From the NCBI GenBank assembly GCA_025350105.1, contig JANXYJ010000183.1, positions 33,349 to 97,348 of the forward strand: a stretch of DNA of 64,000 bases, given 5' to 3'. The position numbers were made by a program, and so were the translations under genes. The notes below the pieces were generated by a model. The model did not search any database and had not been told where the DNA came from. It saw only the letters and a program-made list of their open reading frames with translations. Positions 35,227 through 43,163 of this stretch are shown here, piece by piece; the stretch's first letter is position 1; each line of letters starts with the position of its first letter. This DNA is from Terriglobia bacterium (lineage in GTDB: Bacteria; Acidobacteriota; Terriglobia; Bryobacterales; Bryobacteraceae).

Positions 35227-35403
35227 TCACGAAGAATACTTCGCTTGGCCACCCATCTCACACCGGCAGCAATCGCTGCACCGTCCGCATTTCTCGCACC
35301 GGTGATTCGGACATGCGTCCTTCGTGCAATACACGCAAATCTCCATCGACGATTCTTCGCAAATGCTGCACGGAAATGTTTGCGCGGTTCCAGATGCTGT
35401 CAT
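35227..35403 (-). CDS. Cysteine-rich zinc-binding microprotein (58 aa)
   Basis: A 58-residue frame from ATG 35403 to TGA 35227. Twelve cysteines fall in regular knuckles: FPCSICEES, EICVYCTKDACPNHRCEKCGRC, then SDCCRCEM. The CxxC pairs at 12-15, 23-26, 36-39 and 42-45 plus C31, C46, C48 and H34 suit two or three zinc sites of a B-box/treble-clef or ribbon type. Frame conservation of Cys codons over a region with no other gene argues that it is real. It lies upstream of the next minus-strand gene on the same strand. The function is unknown; a nucleic-acid or protein adaptor is possible. Confidence 0.62.
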   Translation of the reverse strand: MTASGTAQTFPCSICEESSMEICVYCTKDACPNHRCEKCGRCSDCCRCEMGGQAKYSS

Positions 35404-35433
35404 TTTATGTTGGTTGTCTTTGCTTGGTTATCT

Positions 35434-36045
35434 TTACTTGGTTATCTTTATCGGACTTGCTGGCGAAACCGGGCTCGCTGCCGCCGGACTGGTCTTCGTC
35501 TGGCTTGCCGCCGGTCTCGCCGCCGGCAGCTTCATCAAATCCCCCCGGCACCGCTGCGCTTCGCTATCAATCACTTTCCACTCCTGCTCACGCGTATCCG
35601 CCAGATCGGCGATATACTGCCGCAACTGATCCCGATTGCCGTAGTTCGCCGCCAAAGTGGCCACCAGTTCGTCGCCCAGCTTGGGCTCCTGATACCGCCG
35701 CACTCCTTCCGACAGCGAATTAATCATCGTCTCCACCGATTGCATACGAAAGTAAGTGGAGATTGCCAGGCTTAATTTCTCAGGTTGTTTTGCGAATTTT
35801 CGCGCCGCGTCCACCAGATAACCGGCTTCCAGCTGTGTGCTGAGCGCCTGCGCAACATACGCCGCCGGAGCCCCGTTCTTCTCCCACAGCTCCGGATCCA
35901 GCCGGCCCAGCACCGGAGTCAACCGCGCCGCCTGATCCGCCAACACCCCGGCGGTCTGCGAAATATCCCACGGAGCCGAAACCCCTTGCGCATTCGCGCG
36001 TGCAAACAACATCAGCAAAGCAGCAGACCAAAGTGCGGTTTTCAT
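35434..36045 (-). CDS. Secreted protein of unknown function
   Basis: Protein of 203 residues; ATG 36045 (MKTALWSAALLMLFARANAQ) gives a typical signal peptide and is preferred to upstream in-frame codons. The mature part is mostly helical (DISQTAGVLADQAARLTPVL, then AQALSTQLEAGYLVDAARKF and SLAISTYFRMQSVETMINSL) and ends in a Pro/Ala/Ser-rich low-complexity tail. No family is recognised. It starts 22 bp after the MBL-fold fusion gene's stop and reads in the same direction, so they may be co-transcribed. A periplasmic or surface structural role is guesswork. Confidence 0.72.
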   Translation of the reverse strand: MKTALWSAALLMLFARANAQGVSAPWDISQTAGVLADQAARLTPVLGRLDPELWEKNGAPAAYVAQALSTQLEAGYLVDAARKFAKQPEKLSLAISTYFRMQSVETMINSLSEGVRRYQEPKLGDELVATLAANYGNRDQLRQYIADLADTREQEWKVIDSEAQRCRGDLMKLPAARPAASQTKTSPAAASPVSPASPIKITK

Positions 36046-36067
36046 AGGCCTAGTGCCAGTTTCGCAC

Positions 36068-37864
36068 TTATTTGGCCGGCGGGTTCTTAATGCTCCCGTA
36101 CATCGCCTCCACAAACATATCAATCGTCCACGGCCCCGACGTCGACCCATACTCCGGGTCATAATCCATCGTCGGCCGCGCCGCCTTAATCTGCTCCAAG
36201 CTCATCCCGCGCTTGATCATGTCCTGAATCCGATCGCGGAATATCGTCAGCATGTCGCGGTATTCCGCCAGATCCGCCTCATCGGCAATCCGTCCATGCC
36301 CCGGCACAATCATCGTGCCGCCTTCTTCGTGATGCGCCGGCACCGCAATCTCCAGCACCATATTCAGCCCATCGATGATCCCCTGCAGACTCCCGCCCTT
36401 TGCCAGATCAATCACCGGGTAACTGTCGGTCATATAGATGTCCCCGGTCGCGACAACATCAGCCTTGCGGAAATGCACAATCACATCGCCATCCGTATGG
36501 GCGTTCACGATATGATGCACCTTCACTGCTTCGCCGTTGAAGTACACTTCTTTTTCGTTGTCGAAAAAAGTATCCGTCGGCCAATTATCCACGTTTACGG
36601 CGGGCTTACCGCCCGCCTTACCGTCAGCAGCCGCGCTCATCCGGTTCAGCACATTTTCATGGGCAAAAATCTTCACCTGATTCATCGCGCTCGACCCCGG
36701 CGTATTCACCAACGCAATATCGCCGCGCCGCACACCAGCCGACGTCGAAATTTCTTCGTTCCCACCCGCATGATCCGCGTCACCACTGGTGTTGATCAAA
36801 ATGCGCACAGGCTTGGTGGTGGGAATGGGAAGGCTCCTCACCGCCGCCATCACTTCCGCCGTCACCGCTCCCGTGCCTCCGTCCACCAACACCACTCCCT
36901 GCGGACCCACCTGCGCCGTAATGTTCGACCCCGCCCCTGCAATCAGAAAGACGTTATTTTGAATCGCGTAAACTTCGACTTTGCCAGTGCCACGTTTTGG
37001 CCCCGCCGGATGCATCAGCTTGGCCTCATGCGATGACGCCACCATGTGGTCCCGAAACTCCGGATACGCCGTCTCCGGCCCGCCCTTCACCCCCGCCTCG
37101 GGCAAATGCGTGCGATCCAACAGCTCTTTCAGAAACGGATTCTTACCGGGTAAATAATGCGGCACCCGGCGTGGGTCCTGATTCGCAACTTCCGTCACAT
37201 ACTCGCAAGGCCACAGCCAGTTGATGTTCTGATTCAGATTCAGCCCGAAACTCTGCGTGCGCATCACCGGCTCGGTCAAATACACCGGATCGGTAATGAT
37301 CGTAGACTGCGTAATCAAATCGCCGTGCCGGACAAAGTGCTCCACCATCGTCGCCTCGTCGCTTTCCGCCAGGCCATTTCTGCGCAGCCACCCCATCTTC
37401 AAATGAGTGGTGGTCACCGTCAGCATCCGCCCTTCCCACTTGCCCGTGGAAAATCCCATCCAGGTGTGCGGCGCATACGCCGGCGGATGCGGCCGCCCAT
37501 CCATCCAAATCGTGCGGTTCTGTTCGTAGGTGCTGATGTAATGCCGGATGGCCACCACCTGCTGCGTATCGGGGTCTTTCTCCTCCCAAATCCGCAGCGC
37601 CATCGGGCCGCGATAGATGTACGGCGCAATATGCACCCTGCACTGCTGCTCCTGCATGGTCAACCGCGAAGCATCCCAACTCTCCGCCCGCAACCGCGCG
37701 GCGTTGTTGATCGGATACCCCGGGTAATCGTAAAGCTCCGGCCCCGGCCCCCGATCCGCAGCGTCTTCGTGAGACATCGGAACCCATTCGCCCGACATCA
37801 GAATCTGCGCGGAGAGGACGCTGGCAGTCAGGCCTAGACAGAGGGAGAGAAAGAGCGGTTTCAT
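36068..37864 (-). CDS. Secreted fusion: DGKPDLSGxW-type N-terminal domain + degenerate metallo-beta-lactamase fold
   Basis: Protein of 598 residues (601 if ATG 37873 is used; 37864 sits better after GAGAGA). A signal peptide ends near ASVLSAQ. Residues about 25-290 carry the family 'IWMDGRPHPP...GFSTGKWEGRMLTV' core and a late WPCEYVTEV cysteine, placing it with the three secreted proteins at 9.4-14.4 kb. Residues about 297-590 are a metallo-beta-lactamase fold (VFLIAGAGSNITAQVG, VVLVDGGTGAV). In the metal motif, residues 362-368 (numbered from 37873) read TSGDADH, so the first two His are replaced by Ser and Asp, while Asp, His, the later HTDGD and PGHGR are kept. A one-metal or altered site is expected. 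Confidence 0.88.
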   Translation of the reverse strand: MKPLFLSLCLGLTASVLSAQILMSGEWVPMSHEDAADRGPGPELYDYPGYPINNAARLRAESWDASRLTMQEQQCRVHIAPYIYRGPMALRIWEEKDPDTQQVVAIRHYISTYEQNRTIWMDGRPHPPAYAPHTWMGFSTGKWEGRMLTVTTTHLKMGWLRRNGLAESDEATMVEHFVRHGDLITQSTIITDPVYLTEPVMRTQSFGLNLNQNINWLWPCEYVTEVANQDPRRVPHYLPGKNPFLKELLDRTHLPEAGVKGGPETAYPEFRDHMVASSHEAKLMHPAGPKRGTGKVEVYAIQNNVFLIAGAGSNITAQVGPQGVVLVDGGTGAVTAEVMAAVRSLPIPTTKPVRILINTSGDADHAGGNEEISTSAGVRRGDIALVNTPGSSAMNQVKIFAHENVLNRMSAAADGKAGGKPAVNVDNWPTDTFFDNEKEVYFNGEAVKVHHIVNAHTDGDVIVHFRKADVVATGDIYMTDSYPVIDLAKGGSLQGIIDGLNMVLEIAVPAHHEEGGTMIVPGHGRIADEADLAEYRDMLTIFRDRIQDMIKRGMSLEQIKAARPTMDYDPEYGSTSGPWTIDMFVEAMYGSIKNPPAK

Positions 37865-38019
37865 CGAATCCATTCTCTCACCGAAATTTACTTACTGAGT
37901 TGTTGTCTCGTACTGTGTTGTTATCTTTAACTGAGTTGTTATCTTTAATAGTTGAGTCCCGCTGGGGCGAGCACTCCGGCGCGAGCCAATCGAATTCGCT
38001 TTTGCCCAACTTCTAACGG

Positions 38020-40293
38020 CTAAACGGGCGGCAGCATGACGAACGTGTCGTGTCCGCTCACGCGCAAGCTCACGCCGCCCACCGCACCTTCGAAAGCCGC
38101 CTGAATTTCGATGGTGCCGCGTCGTCCGGCGGTGGACGGGATTTCATCTGCAAGCATAAAAGCTTTATGCCTGCCTGGCCGAAGCGGCAATTGCCGGGTT
38201 TCGATCCATTGGCCAGTCTCATCCCTCACCACTACCACTGGTATCCCCAGATGGGCGGCCGGACCGGGCTGAGGTTCAGGAGCCTCAGGCTCCGGTACGT
38301 TCAGCACCGCCATGGCAGTGCGGTTGCCAGCCGAGTTGTCGAACCCAAGTCGCAGGTTCTGCCGTTTGCTTCGCTCCATCGGAATCGTAACCTCTGACCG
38401 CCCGCCGCCCGAGGCGCTGTAAACCAATTCAGCGTGAGCGCCTACCGGCCCCGTGGCCAGGATCTCAACCCAACCCGAAATTTCCTCTCCGGATCCTGCC
38501 GTGAGTTCCATCCGCACCGTTGCGTGTGGTGCCAGTCTGAACTGGCCGGGCTCCAACCCGGACTTCACCTGCCCGCCCAGGGTCCAGTTTTTGCGCCTGC
38601 CGGAACTCGCATAAAACCTGAGTGCAGTTTCAACGGGCGTCGCCGCAGGATTGCTCAGCCGGATTGCACATGACCAGGCGGGCCCCGCGGCCACGTGCGC
38701 TAGCACGCCGACGCGAGCGATCGTGTTCTCCGCCGAAGTTGTAGCCGTGATTTCGTGCTGCGAGATCAGTGAGTGTCCTGCAGCGTCGGTGACCTTGACG
38801 CCGAAGCACTCGCGGCTGCTTCCTGTCGCCGTGCCGCGAATCTCGCCAGACTGCGCACCCAGCACCAAGCCCCGCGGTAGTGTTCCCGATTCAATCGTCC
38901 ACTGCAGTGGGGGCTCGCCGCCGCTCCCCAGCAATGCTTCCGCGTATTCCTCGCCTACCCAGGCATGGGGCAGAGTGCCCGGCGAAACGACGGCGAGCGG
39001 CATAGTCACTTGCTTCGGCTTGACCATGATTGTGAATCGCTGCGCCGCGGCGTTAGGGGGCTTCGAACTGTCGATCACTGTGATGACCGGGGTGAACACG
39101 CCGTCCGCGTCCACCGAGCCTTCCAGACGCCCTTCATTGCTGAGGCACAGACCGGGAGGGAGATCCGTCGCGGACCATGTGTACGGCCCGCGTCCGCCAC
39201 TCACCTCCATTTTCATCTGGTACCCCAGTCCCTTATCCTCGGTGGGCTTTAGTGCGCGCGTGGCCACTTCCAGGCGTTCCGCGCGCGCGGCCTGCGGCTC
39301 ACGCCGGGCGCTGCGCTCCGGCGTCAAACCGCGGGAGTAGAAGTGCTCGTCACTCGGACCCGGGGTCATCACCGTGTACATGTGTGTCGGCGTCAGCCTT
39401 CCGCTCAGAATCGCCTGTTCATCGTAGGCCTGCACCCGGTCGATGAAATCGCGGTCCCACTCTCCGTCTGATTCGAAGTTGTGCCCGAACCCCCGATCCA
39501 CAAACAGGTCCATCAGGTTCGAAAAAGCCAGAAAGAAGCGAAAATCGAAACGCTCGATCAGCAGGGGCAGAATGTCCTGCGCCCGGATGCCTTCGAATCC
39601 ATGGGTGGAGCAGTCATGATTGATGTGCTCTTCTTCCAGGCGCAGCATTAAACAGTGCCAGCGATACTCCAAGGGCATCTCGTACCAGAATGGCCGCAAC
39701 TCTGCGAGCGCTTCCGGCCAGCGCATGTGCCCGTTGCGTCCGATCATATCTGTCACGATAAAAAAGCCCGCCGGATCCAGTGCCCGGCGTACTTCGTCAA
39801 ATAGGTGCTCCAGTTCCACCACGTGGTGCAGCGAATGACAAGCCAAAATAGCCGTGTACCGCTTGTCGGCTGTCCAGGAATTGAAATCTGTTTCCACGAA
39901 GGCCATGTGCGCCTCGACGCCCGCCTTTTTCGCCTGCTCGCGCCCGTTCTCCAGAAGCTGTGTATTCAACTCCCGGCACTCGATGGTAAACTCGGCAAGC
40001 CCATGCTGTTTCAGTAGTCGCGCCGTCTGCACTTCGATGTGGCAATCACCGGTGCCGAGACTTGCGAAGACCGGCGGTCCGCCCACCCGCTCGGCCGCTT
40101 GCCGGAGGTACTTCGCAAAGAACTCGTGCGCCTCCTGAAAGCCGTGTTCACGCAGCAGAGGCGCTAGGAATTTCTGGGACCAATAGTAGGCTATCGGCGG
40201 CAGCTCGTGGAATTTCGTTGGCGAATTGAAGGTATGCAGCTCTTGGCCAATCTGCTGCGCATAACGGGATTGCTGATCACTCGTGTTGTTCAT
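38020..40293 (-). CDS. SAM-dependent methyltransferase fused to Ig-like (He_PIG) domains
   Basis: Protein of 757 residues; ATG 40293 is chosen, with upstream ATG 40323 and TTG 40353 possible. The N-terminal third is a class I methyltransferase: motif I SLGTGDCHIEVQTARLL, post-II ILACHSLHHVVELEHLFDEV and FFIVTDMIGRNGHM. Then two putative Ig domains (about 355-435 with PPGLCLSNEGRLEGS, and 440-530 with LPRGLVLGAQSGEIRGTATG) and a C-terminal beta sandwich (about 535-757) of a type found in secreted proteins of these bacteria. There is no signal peptide. A cytoplasmic methyltransferase joined to extracellular-type domains is odd; non-classical export or misassembly are alternatives. Confidence 0.82.
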   Translation of the reverse strand: MNNTSDQQSRYAQQIGQELHTFNSPTKFHELPPIAYYWSQKFLAPLLREHGFQEAHEFFAKYLRQAAERVGGPPVFASLGTGDCHIEVQTARLLKQHGLAEFTIECRELNTQLLENGREQAKKAGVEAHMAFVETDFNSWTADKRYTAILACHSLHHVVELEHLFDEVRRALDPAGFFIVTDMIGRNGHMRWPEALAELRPFWYEMPLEYRWHCLMLRLEEEHINHDCSTHGFEGIRAQDILPLLIERFDFRFFLAFSNLMDLFVDRGFGHNFESDGEWDRDFIDRVQAYDEQAILSGRLTPTHMYTVMTPGPSDEHFYSRGLTPERSARREPQAARAERLEVATRALKPTEDKGLGYQMKMEVSGGRGPYTWSATDLPPGLCLSNEGRLEGSVDADGVFTPVITVIDSSKPPNAAAQRFTIMVKPKQVTMPLAVVSPGTLPHAWVGEEYAEALLGSGGEPPLQWTIESGTLPRGLVLGAQSGEIRGTATGSSRECFGVKVTDAAGHSLISQHEITATTSAENTIARVGVLAHVAAGPAWSCAIRLSNPAATPVETALRFYASSGRRKNWTLGGQVKSGLEPGQFRLAPHATVRMELTAGSGEEISGWVEILATGPVGAHAELVYSASGGGRSEVTIPMERSKRQNLRLGFDNSAGNRTAMAVLNVPEPEAPEPQPGPAAHLGIPVVVVRDETGQWIETRQLPLRPGRHKAFMLADEIPSTAGRRGTIEIQAAFEGAVGGVSLRVSGHDTFVMLPPV

Positions 40294-40600
40294 GTATTCG
40301 GGGAGCCCGCCTCGTCCTCTCATCCAGCCTATGTGGGGCGTTTCGAGTATCAACGGACAGGCATGATCCTCCTATACTACGGCACGGCAGACAGATTAAA
40401 GCTCCCCCGTTGCCGCAGGTCTCTTCACCGTCGCGAAGGGATCCATATGTTCCGAGGCGACCGGCTGGAAGCCGAGCTAGGTATAGAAAGTCGCGGGGGG
40501 CATTCTAGAAAAGACTCCTAAACAAGGAGGAGTAATTCTAGAAAAAACTTCGCGGGCCTTCCTCCGGCGTTTGCTGCCGGACAATGTCCGGTACCTAAGC

Positions 40601-40648
40601 GATGCGGGTTAAAAAGCATGCGGGTTAAAAAGCGATGCGGGTTAAAAC
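40601..40648. repeat. Tandem repeat, three copies of a GATGCGGGTTAAAAA unit
   Basis: Units begin at 40601, about 40617 (missing one G) and 40634, with period 15-17 bp. No transcript role is evident. Confidence 0.7.
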
Positions 40649-40749
40649 GAGACCCTCTCCGTTACGGTCAAATAAACGGAGCGTCGTTGATCAAGAGAGC
40701 CCGCAGAGCTAAATCTATGGTTCCGGGGGCCTCTTAAAATGATGCCGAG

Positions 40750-40768
40750 CCGCGACCATGAGGGAGCG
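40750..40768 (+). repeat. Dispersed hairpin repeat, family 1, copy E
   Basis: Core CCGCGACCATGAGGGAGCG, between the methyltransferase-Ig gene and ccmD. It is on the plus strand although both neighbouring genes are on the minus strand. Confidence 0.68.
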
Positions 40769-40835
40769 CGGGAACATGTCACGGCTAGGAGTGATCTTTG
40801 ACCATTAAACCCAATGTCTTCGCGGCGTGCTTGTG

Positions 40836-40994
40836 TTACTTCTTACCCGCGTCCTGCACCATCCGCCGCACGCGATCCAACTCTCCGCGCAGTTGCCGTT
40901 CCCTCATCGCAAGCGATATGACGTAACCCAGCAAAATCAGAAACGCGGCCGAGTAGCCGTAAAACATATAAGTAAGATTGCGTGCTTCCAGCAT
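40836..40994 (-). CDS. ccmD: CcmD-like small membrane protein of the cytochrome c maturation complex
   Basis: A 52-residue protein. A single transmembrane helix (about 9-29, YMFYGYSAAFLILLGYVISL) is followed by a basic coiled coil (AMRERQLRGELDRVRRMVQD). The aromatic pre-helix YMFYGY and basic cytoplasmic tail are the CcmD pattern. CcmD holds CcmC, CcmE and CcmAB together and helps release holo-CcmE. It is the last gene of the ccm operon, 76 bp after ccmC. Position and topology make the assignment strong despite low sequence conservation. Confidence 0.8.
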   Translation of the reverse strand: MLEARNLTYMFYGYSAAFLILLGYVISLAMRERQLRGELDRVRRMVQDAGKK

Positions 40995-41070
40995 AGTGTT
41001 TTTCTTGAACTTTAGGCACCCAGCCGCGCCCAGGGTAGTGATGCCGGTGAGCGCCGTTTGCTATTCTTCC

Positions 41071-41766
41071 CTAATAGGAATGCGCCAGCCGCCGCAGCGA
41101 ATCGATCTCTCGCGAGGTCTCTTCCTGCCGCATTCGCACCAACACAAAAATCGTGGCCAGGCACATCATCGCCAGCCAGTTCCAATAAATCGGCGCTTCC
41201 ATTCCGGGAGCCATCCCCCCGCCGTCGCGCATGCTCAGCACCGGGGCCGGATGCTGCGTCCGCCACCATTCAATCGATTTCCACACAATCAAGATATCCG
41301 CGCAACCAAAAATCGAAACTACCGCCGAAAGCCGCGCCCGTTGCGTTGGCTCTTCAATCGCCCGCCGCAGCATCACGTAGCCCCAATAGATCAGCCAGCA
41401 CACCAGCATCGTCGTCAGCCGGGCATCCCAGGCCCACCAAACGCCCCACGCAATGCGGCCCCAAATCATACCTGTGGCCAACACAATCGTCGCGAAGGCC
41501 AGCGCCACTTCCGTCACCGCCGCCGCAAATGCATCGTATTTCAGATTCTTCGTTCCCAGATACATTCCACTCGCCACCAGCGCCACGAAGAACCCAGTGA
41601 AGCCGGTGAAGATGCTCGGCACATGCACGTACACGATCCGATAGATGGCCCCCTGGTTGGCCTCGTCCGGCAGTACCATGAAAATCTTGTAGAAATCCCA
41701 TACCAGCAGCGCAGCGCAAATCACCGCCAGCGTGTAGATGAAGCGATCGCGAGTTGATGATGTCAT
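41071..41766 (-). CDS. ccmC: Haem exporter/handling protein CcmC
   Basis: Inner-membrane protein of 231 residues with six predicted helices. The tryptophan-rich haem-binding motif is GVWWAWD at 108-114, with the histidine of VHVPSIF earlier (about 48) as one axial ligand and another histidine loop after TQ (RTQHPAP). It presents haem to CcmE for covalent attachment. It begins 3 bp after ccmB ends. The length and motif order match CcmC rather than CcmF or CcsA. Confidence 0.95.
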   Translation of the reverse strand: MTSSTRDRFIYTLAVICAALLVWDFYKIFMVLPDEANQGAIYRIVYVHVPSIFTGFTGFFVALVASGMYLGTKNLKYDAFAAAVTEVALAFATIVLATGMIWGRIAWGVWWAWDARLTTMLVCWLIYWGYVMLRRAIEEPTQRARLSAVVSIFGCADILIVWKSIEWWRTQHPAPVLSMRDGGGMAPGMEAPIYWNWLAMMCLATIFVLVRMRQEETSREIDSLRRLAHSY

Positions 41767-41769
41767 AAA

Positions 41770-42453
41770 CTATCCCACCAAAACAATATCAATGAATACC
41801 ACAGCGAGAACGCTGTAAATCAAATCAAACCCGGCCAGCACGCGCAGCCAGATGGTATTGCCGGGGCCCAGCGGCGTGCCGCCCATCAGGTCCGTGGTCA
41901 ACGTCATCGCCGCCATCAGCGCGGGAATCAGCAACGGATACACCAGCGTCGGCAGCATCATTTCGCGCATCCGCAGATTCACCGTCAGCGCGCTAAACAT
42001 GGTCCCGATAATCGTCATGCCCCACGTCCCCAAAACCACCACCAACACAACCGGCCAGAATTGTTTCGAGAAATGCGTGTCGTACAAAATCGCGAACACC
42101 GCAAGCGCCGCGCCCTCTACCAGCAGCAGCAGGAAATAGTTCGCCAATGTCTTTCCCAGAAAAAGTGCGGCAGTGGAGATGGGAGCCGACACCAGCGCAT
42201 CCAAACAATCGTTCTGCAACTCGCGCGCGAAACTGCGGTTCAAAATCAACGCGCCGGCGAAGGAAAACACAATCCACAACAGCCCGCCGGCAATGGCGTG
42301 CAACTCTTCCGACGTCGGATCGAACGCAAAGCTGAACAGCACCAGAATCACCAGCGAAAAGGAGAACGAAGCGTTGAACGCCTCTTTCGTGCGCAGTTCG
42401 CTACGCAGATCCTTTTGCGCAATAGTCCAGACACCGTTCCAGAACGCGCCCAC
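41770..42453 (-). CDS. ccmB: ABC-type haem/maturation exporter permease CcmB
   Basis: Permease of 227 residues with six hydrophobic helices and the CcmB family start KDLRSELRTKEAFNASFSFS. It also shows SFARELQNDCLDALVSAPI. It pairs with CcmA to release haem-loaded CcmE using ATP. The GTG start (42453) overlaps the TAG stop of ccmA by one base (TAGTG), so translation is coupled. Confidence 0.94.
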   Translation of the reverse strand: MGAFWNGVWTIAQKDLRSELRTKEAFNASFSFSLVILVLFSFAFDPTSEELHAIAGGLLWIVFSFAGALILNRSFARELQNDCLDALVSAPISTAALFLGKTLANYFLLLLVEGAALAVFAILYDTHFSKQFWPVVLVVVLGTWGMTIIGTMFSALTVNLRMREMMLPTLVYPLLIPALMAAMTLTTDLMGGTPLGPGNTIWLRVLAGFDLIYSVLAVVFIDIVLVG

Positions 42454-43163
42454 TAGTTCTCTCCGTAGGTTCTATACAGGAAACTGGTGTCGTCCACCAT
42501 TTGTTGTGTCCGTTCGCCTGCGAAAACCAACTGGCCGCGCTGAATCATAGCCACATGGGTGGCGATTTCCAGCGCTTCGCGCAACTGATGCGTCGACAAA
42601 ATGATGGTTCGCCCGAACGCATGCGCATCCGCCAGCAACGACTGCAACACCGCAATCGCCCGGTCATCCAGCGCCGTAAACGGTTCATCGAAGATCAGGA
42701 CATCGGGTTCATGAATAAACGCCCGCGCCACCGCCAGTCGCTGCCGCATCCCGCGCGAAAATTCGCGCACTAAACCGTCGCGCACACGATCAAGCCCGGT
42801 GCGTTTGAGCCAAGCCAGCGCCTTCTTCTCCGGTTCGGCCAATCCATACAGGCGGGCGAACAGAGTCAGGTTTTCTTGCGCTGAAAGCTCGTCGTACAAA
42901 GAAATGCTGTGACCCAAAATACCAATCCGCCGCCGCGTGGCTTCCTCGCGTACGTCCAGATTATCGATGCGCACGCCGCCTTCCGACGCCTTGGCCAATC
43001 CCGCGATAATGCGCAGCAGAGTGGTTTTTCCCGCACCATTGCGGCCCAGCAACGCTACCGTTGAGCCGGGTTCAATGCGCAATTGAATGTCGCGTAACGC
43101 CGGAAAATCGCCGTAATATTTCCAAACCGAATCAACGCTCACTCCCGGCGCGGTATCTGTCAC
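42453..43163 (-). CDS. ccmA: ABC transporter ATPase CcmA
   Basis: ATPase of 236 residues. Walker A is GRNGAGKT (40-47), the signature EFSRGMRQRLAVARAF, Walker B VLIFDEPF, and the H-loop LSTHQ. It powers release of haem-CcmE from CcmC. It starts with GTG in a 4-bp GTGA overlap with the upstream membrane-protein gene, and is followed directly by ccmB. All catalytic residues are present. Confidence 0.95.
   Translation of the reverse strand: MTDTAPGVSVDSVWKYYGDFPALRDIQLRIEPGSTVALLGRNGAGKTTLLRIIAGLAKASEGGVRIDNLDVREEATRRRIGILGHSISLYDELSAQENLTLFARLYGLAEPEKKALAWLKRTGLDRVRDGLVREFSRGMRQRLAVARAFIHEPDVLIFDEPFTALDDRAIAVLQSLLADAHAFGRTIILSTHQLREALEIATHVAMIQRGQLVFAGERTQQMVDDTSFLYRTYGEN

Larger units (their letters stand above)
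40294..40835. other. 542-bp repeat-rich intergenic region
   Basis: No gene is supported here. It holds an inverted element (40502-40543: ATTCTAGAA at both ends around ACTCCT...AGGAGT), three tandem copies of a GATGCGGGTTAAAAA unit (40601-40648), a degenerate inverted match to family 1 near 40655-40690 (CTCCGTTACGGTC) and family 1 copy E (40750). Such clustering is unlike any other intergenic gap in this window. Confidence 0.6.

Noticed and set aside
36053..37036. 327-codon plus-strand frame rich in His/Arg/Pro
   Set aside because: Antisense shadow of the MBL-fold fusion gene, with no motifs.
40601..40648. Possible mini CRISPR array
   Set aside because: Units are contiguous with no spacers and only three copies; there are no cas genes.
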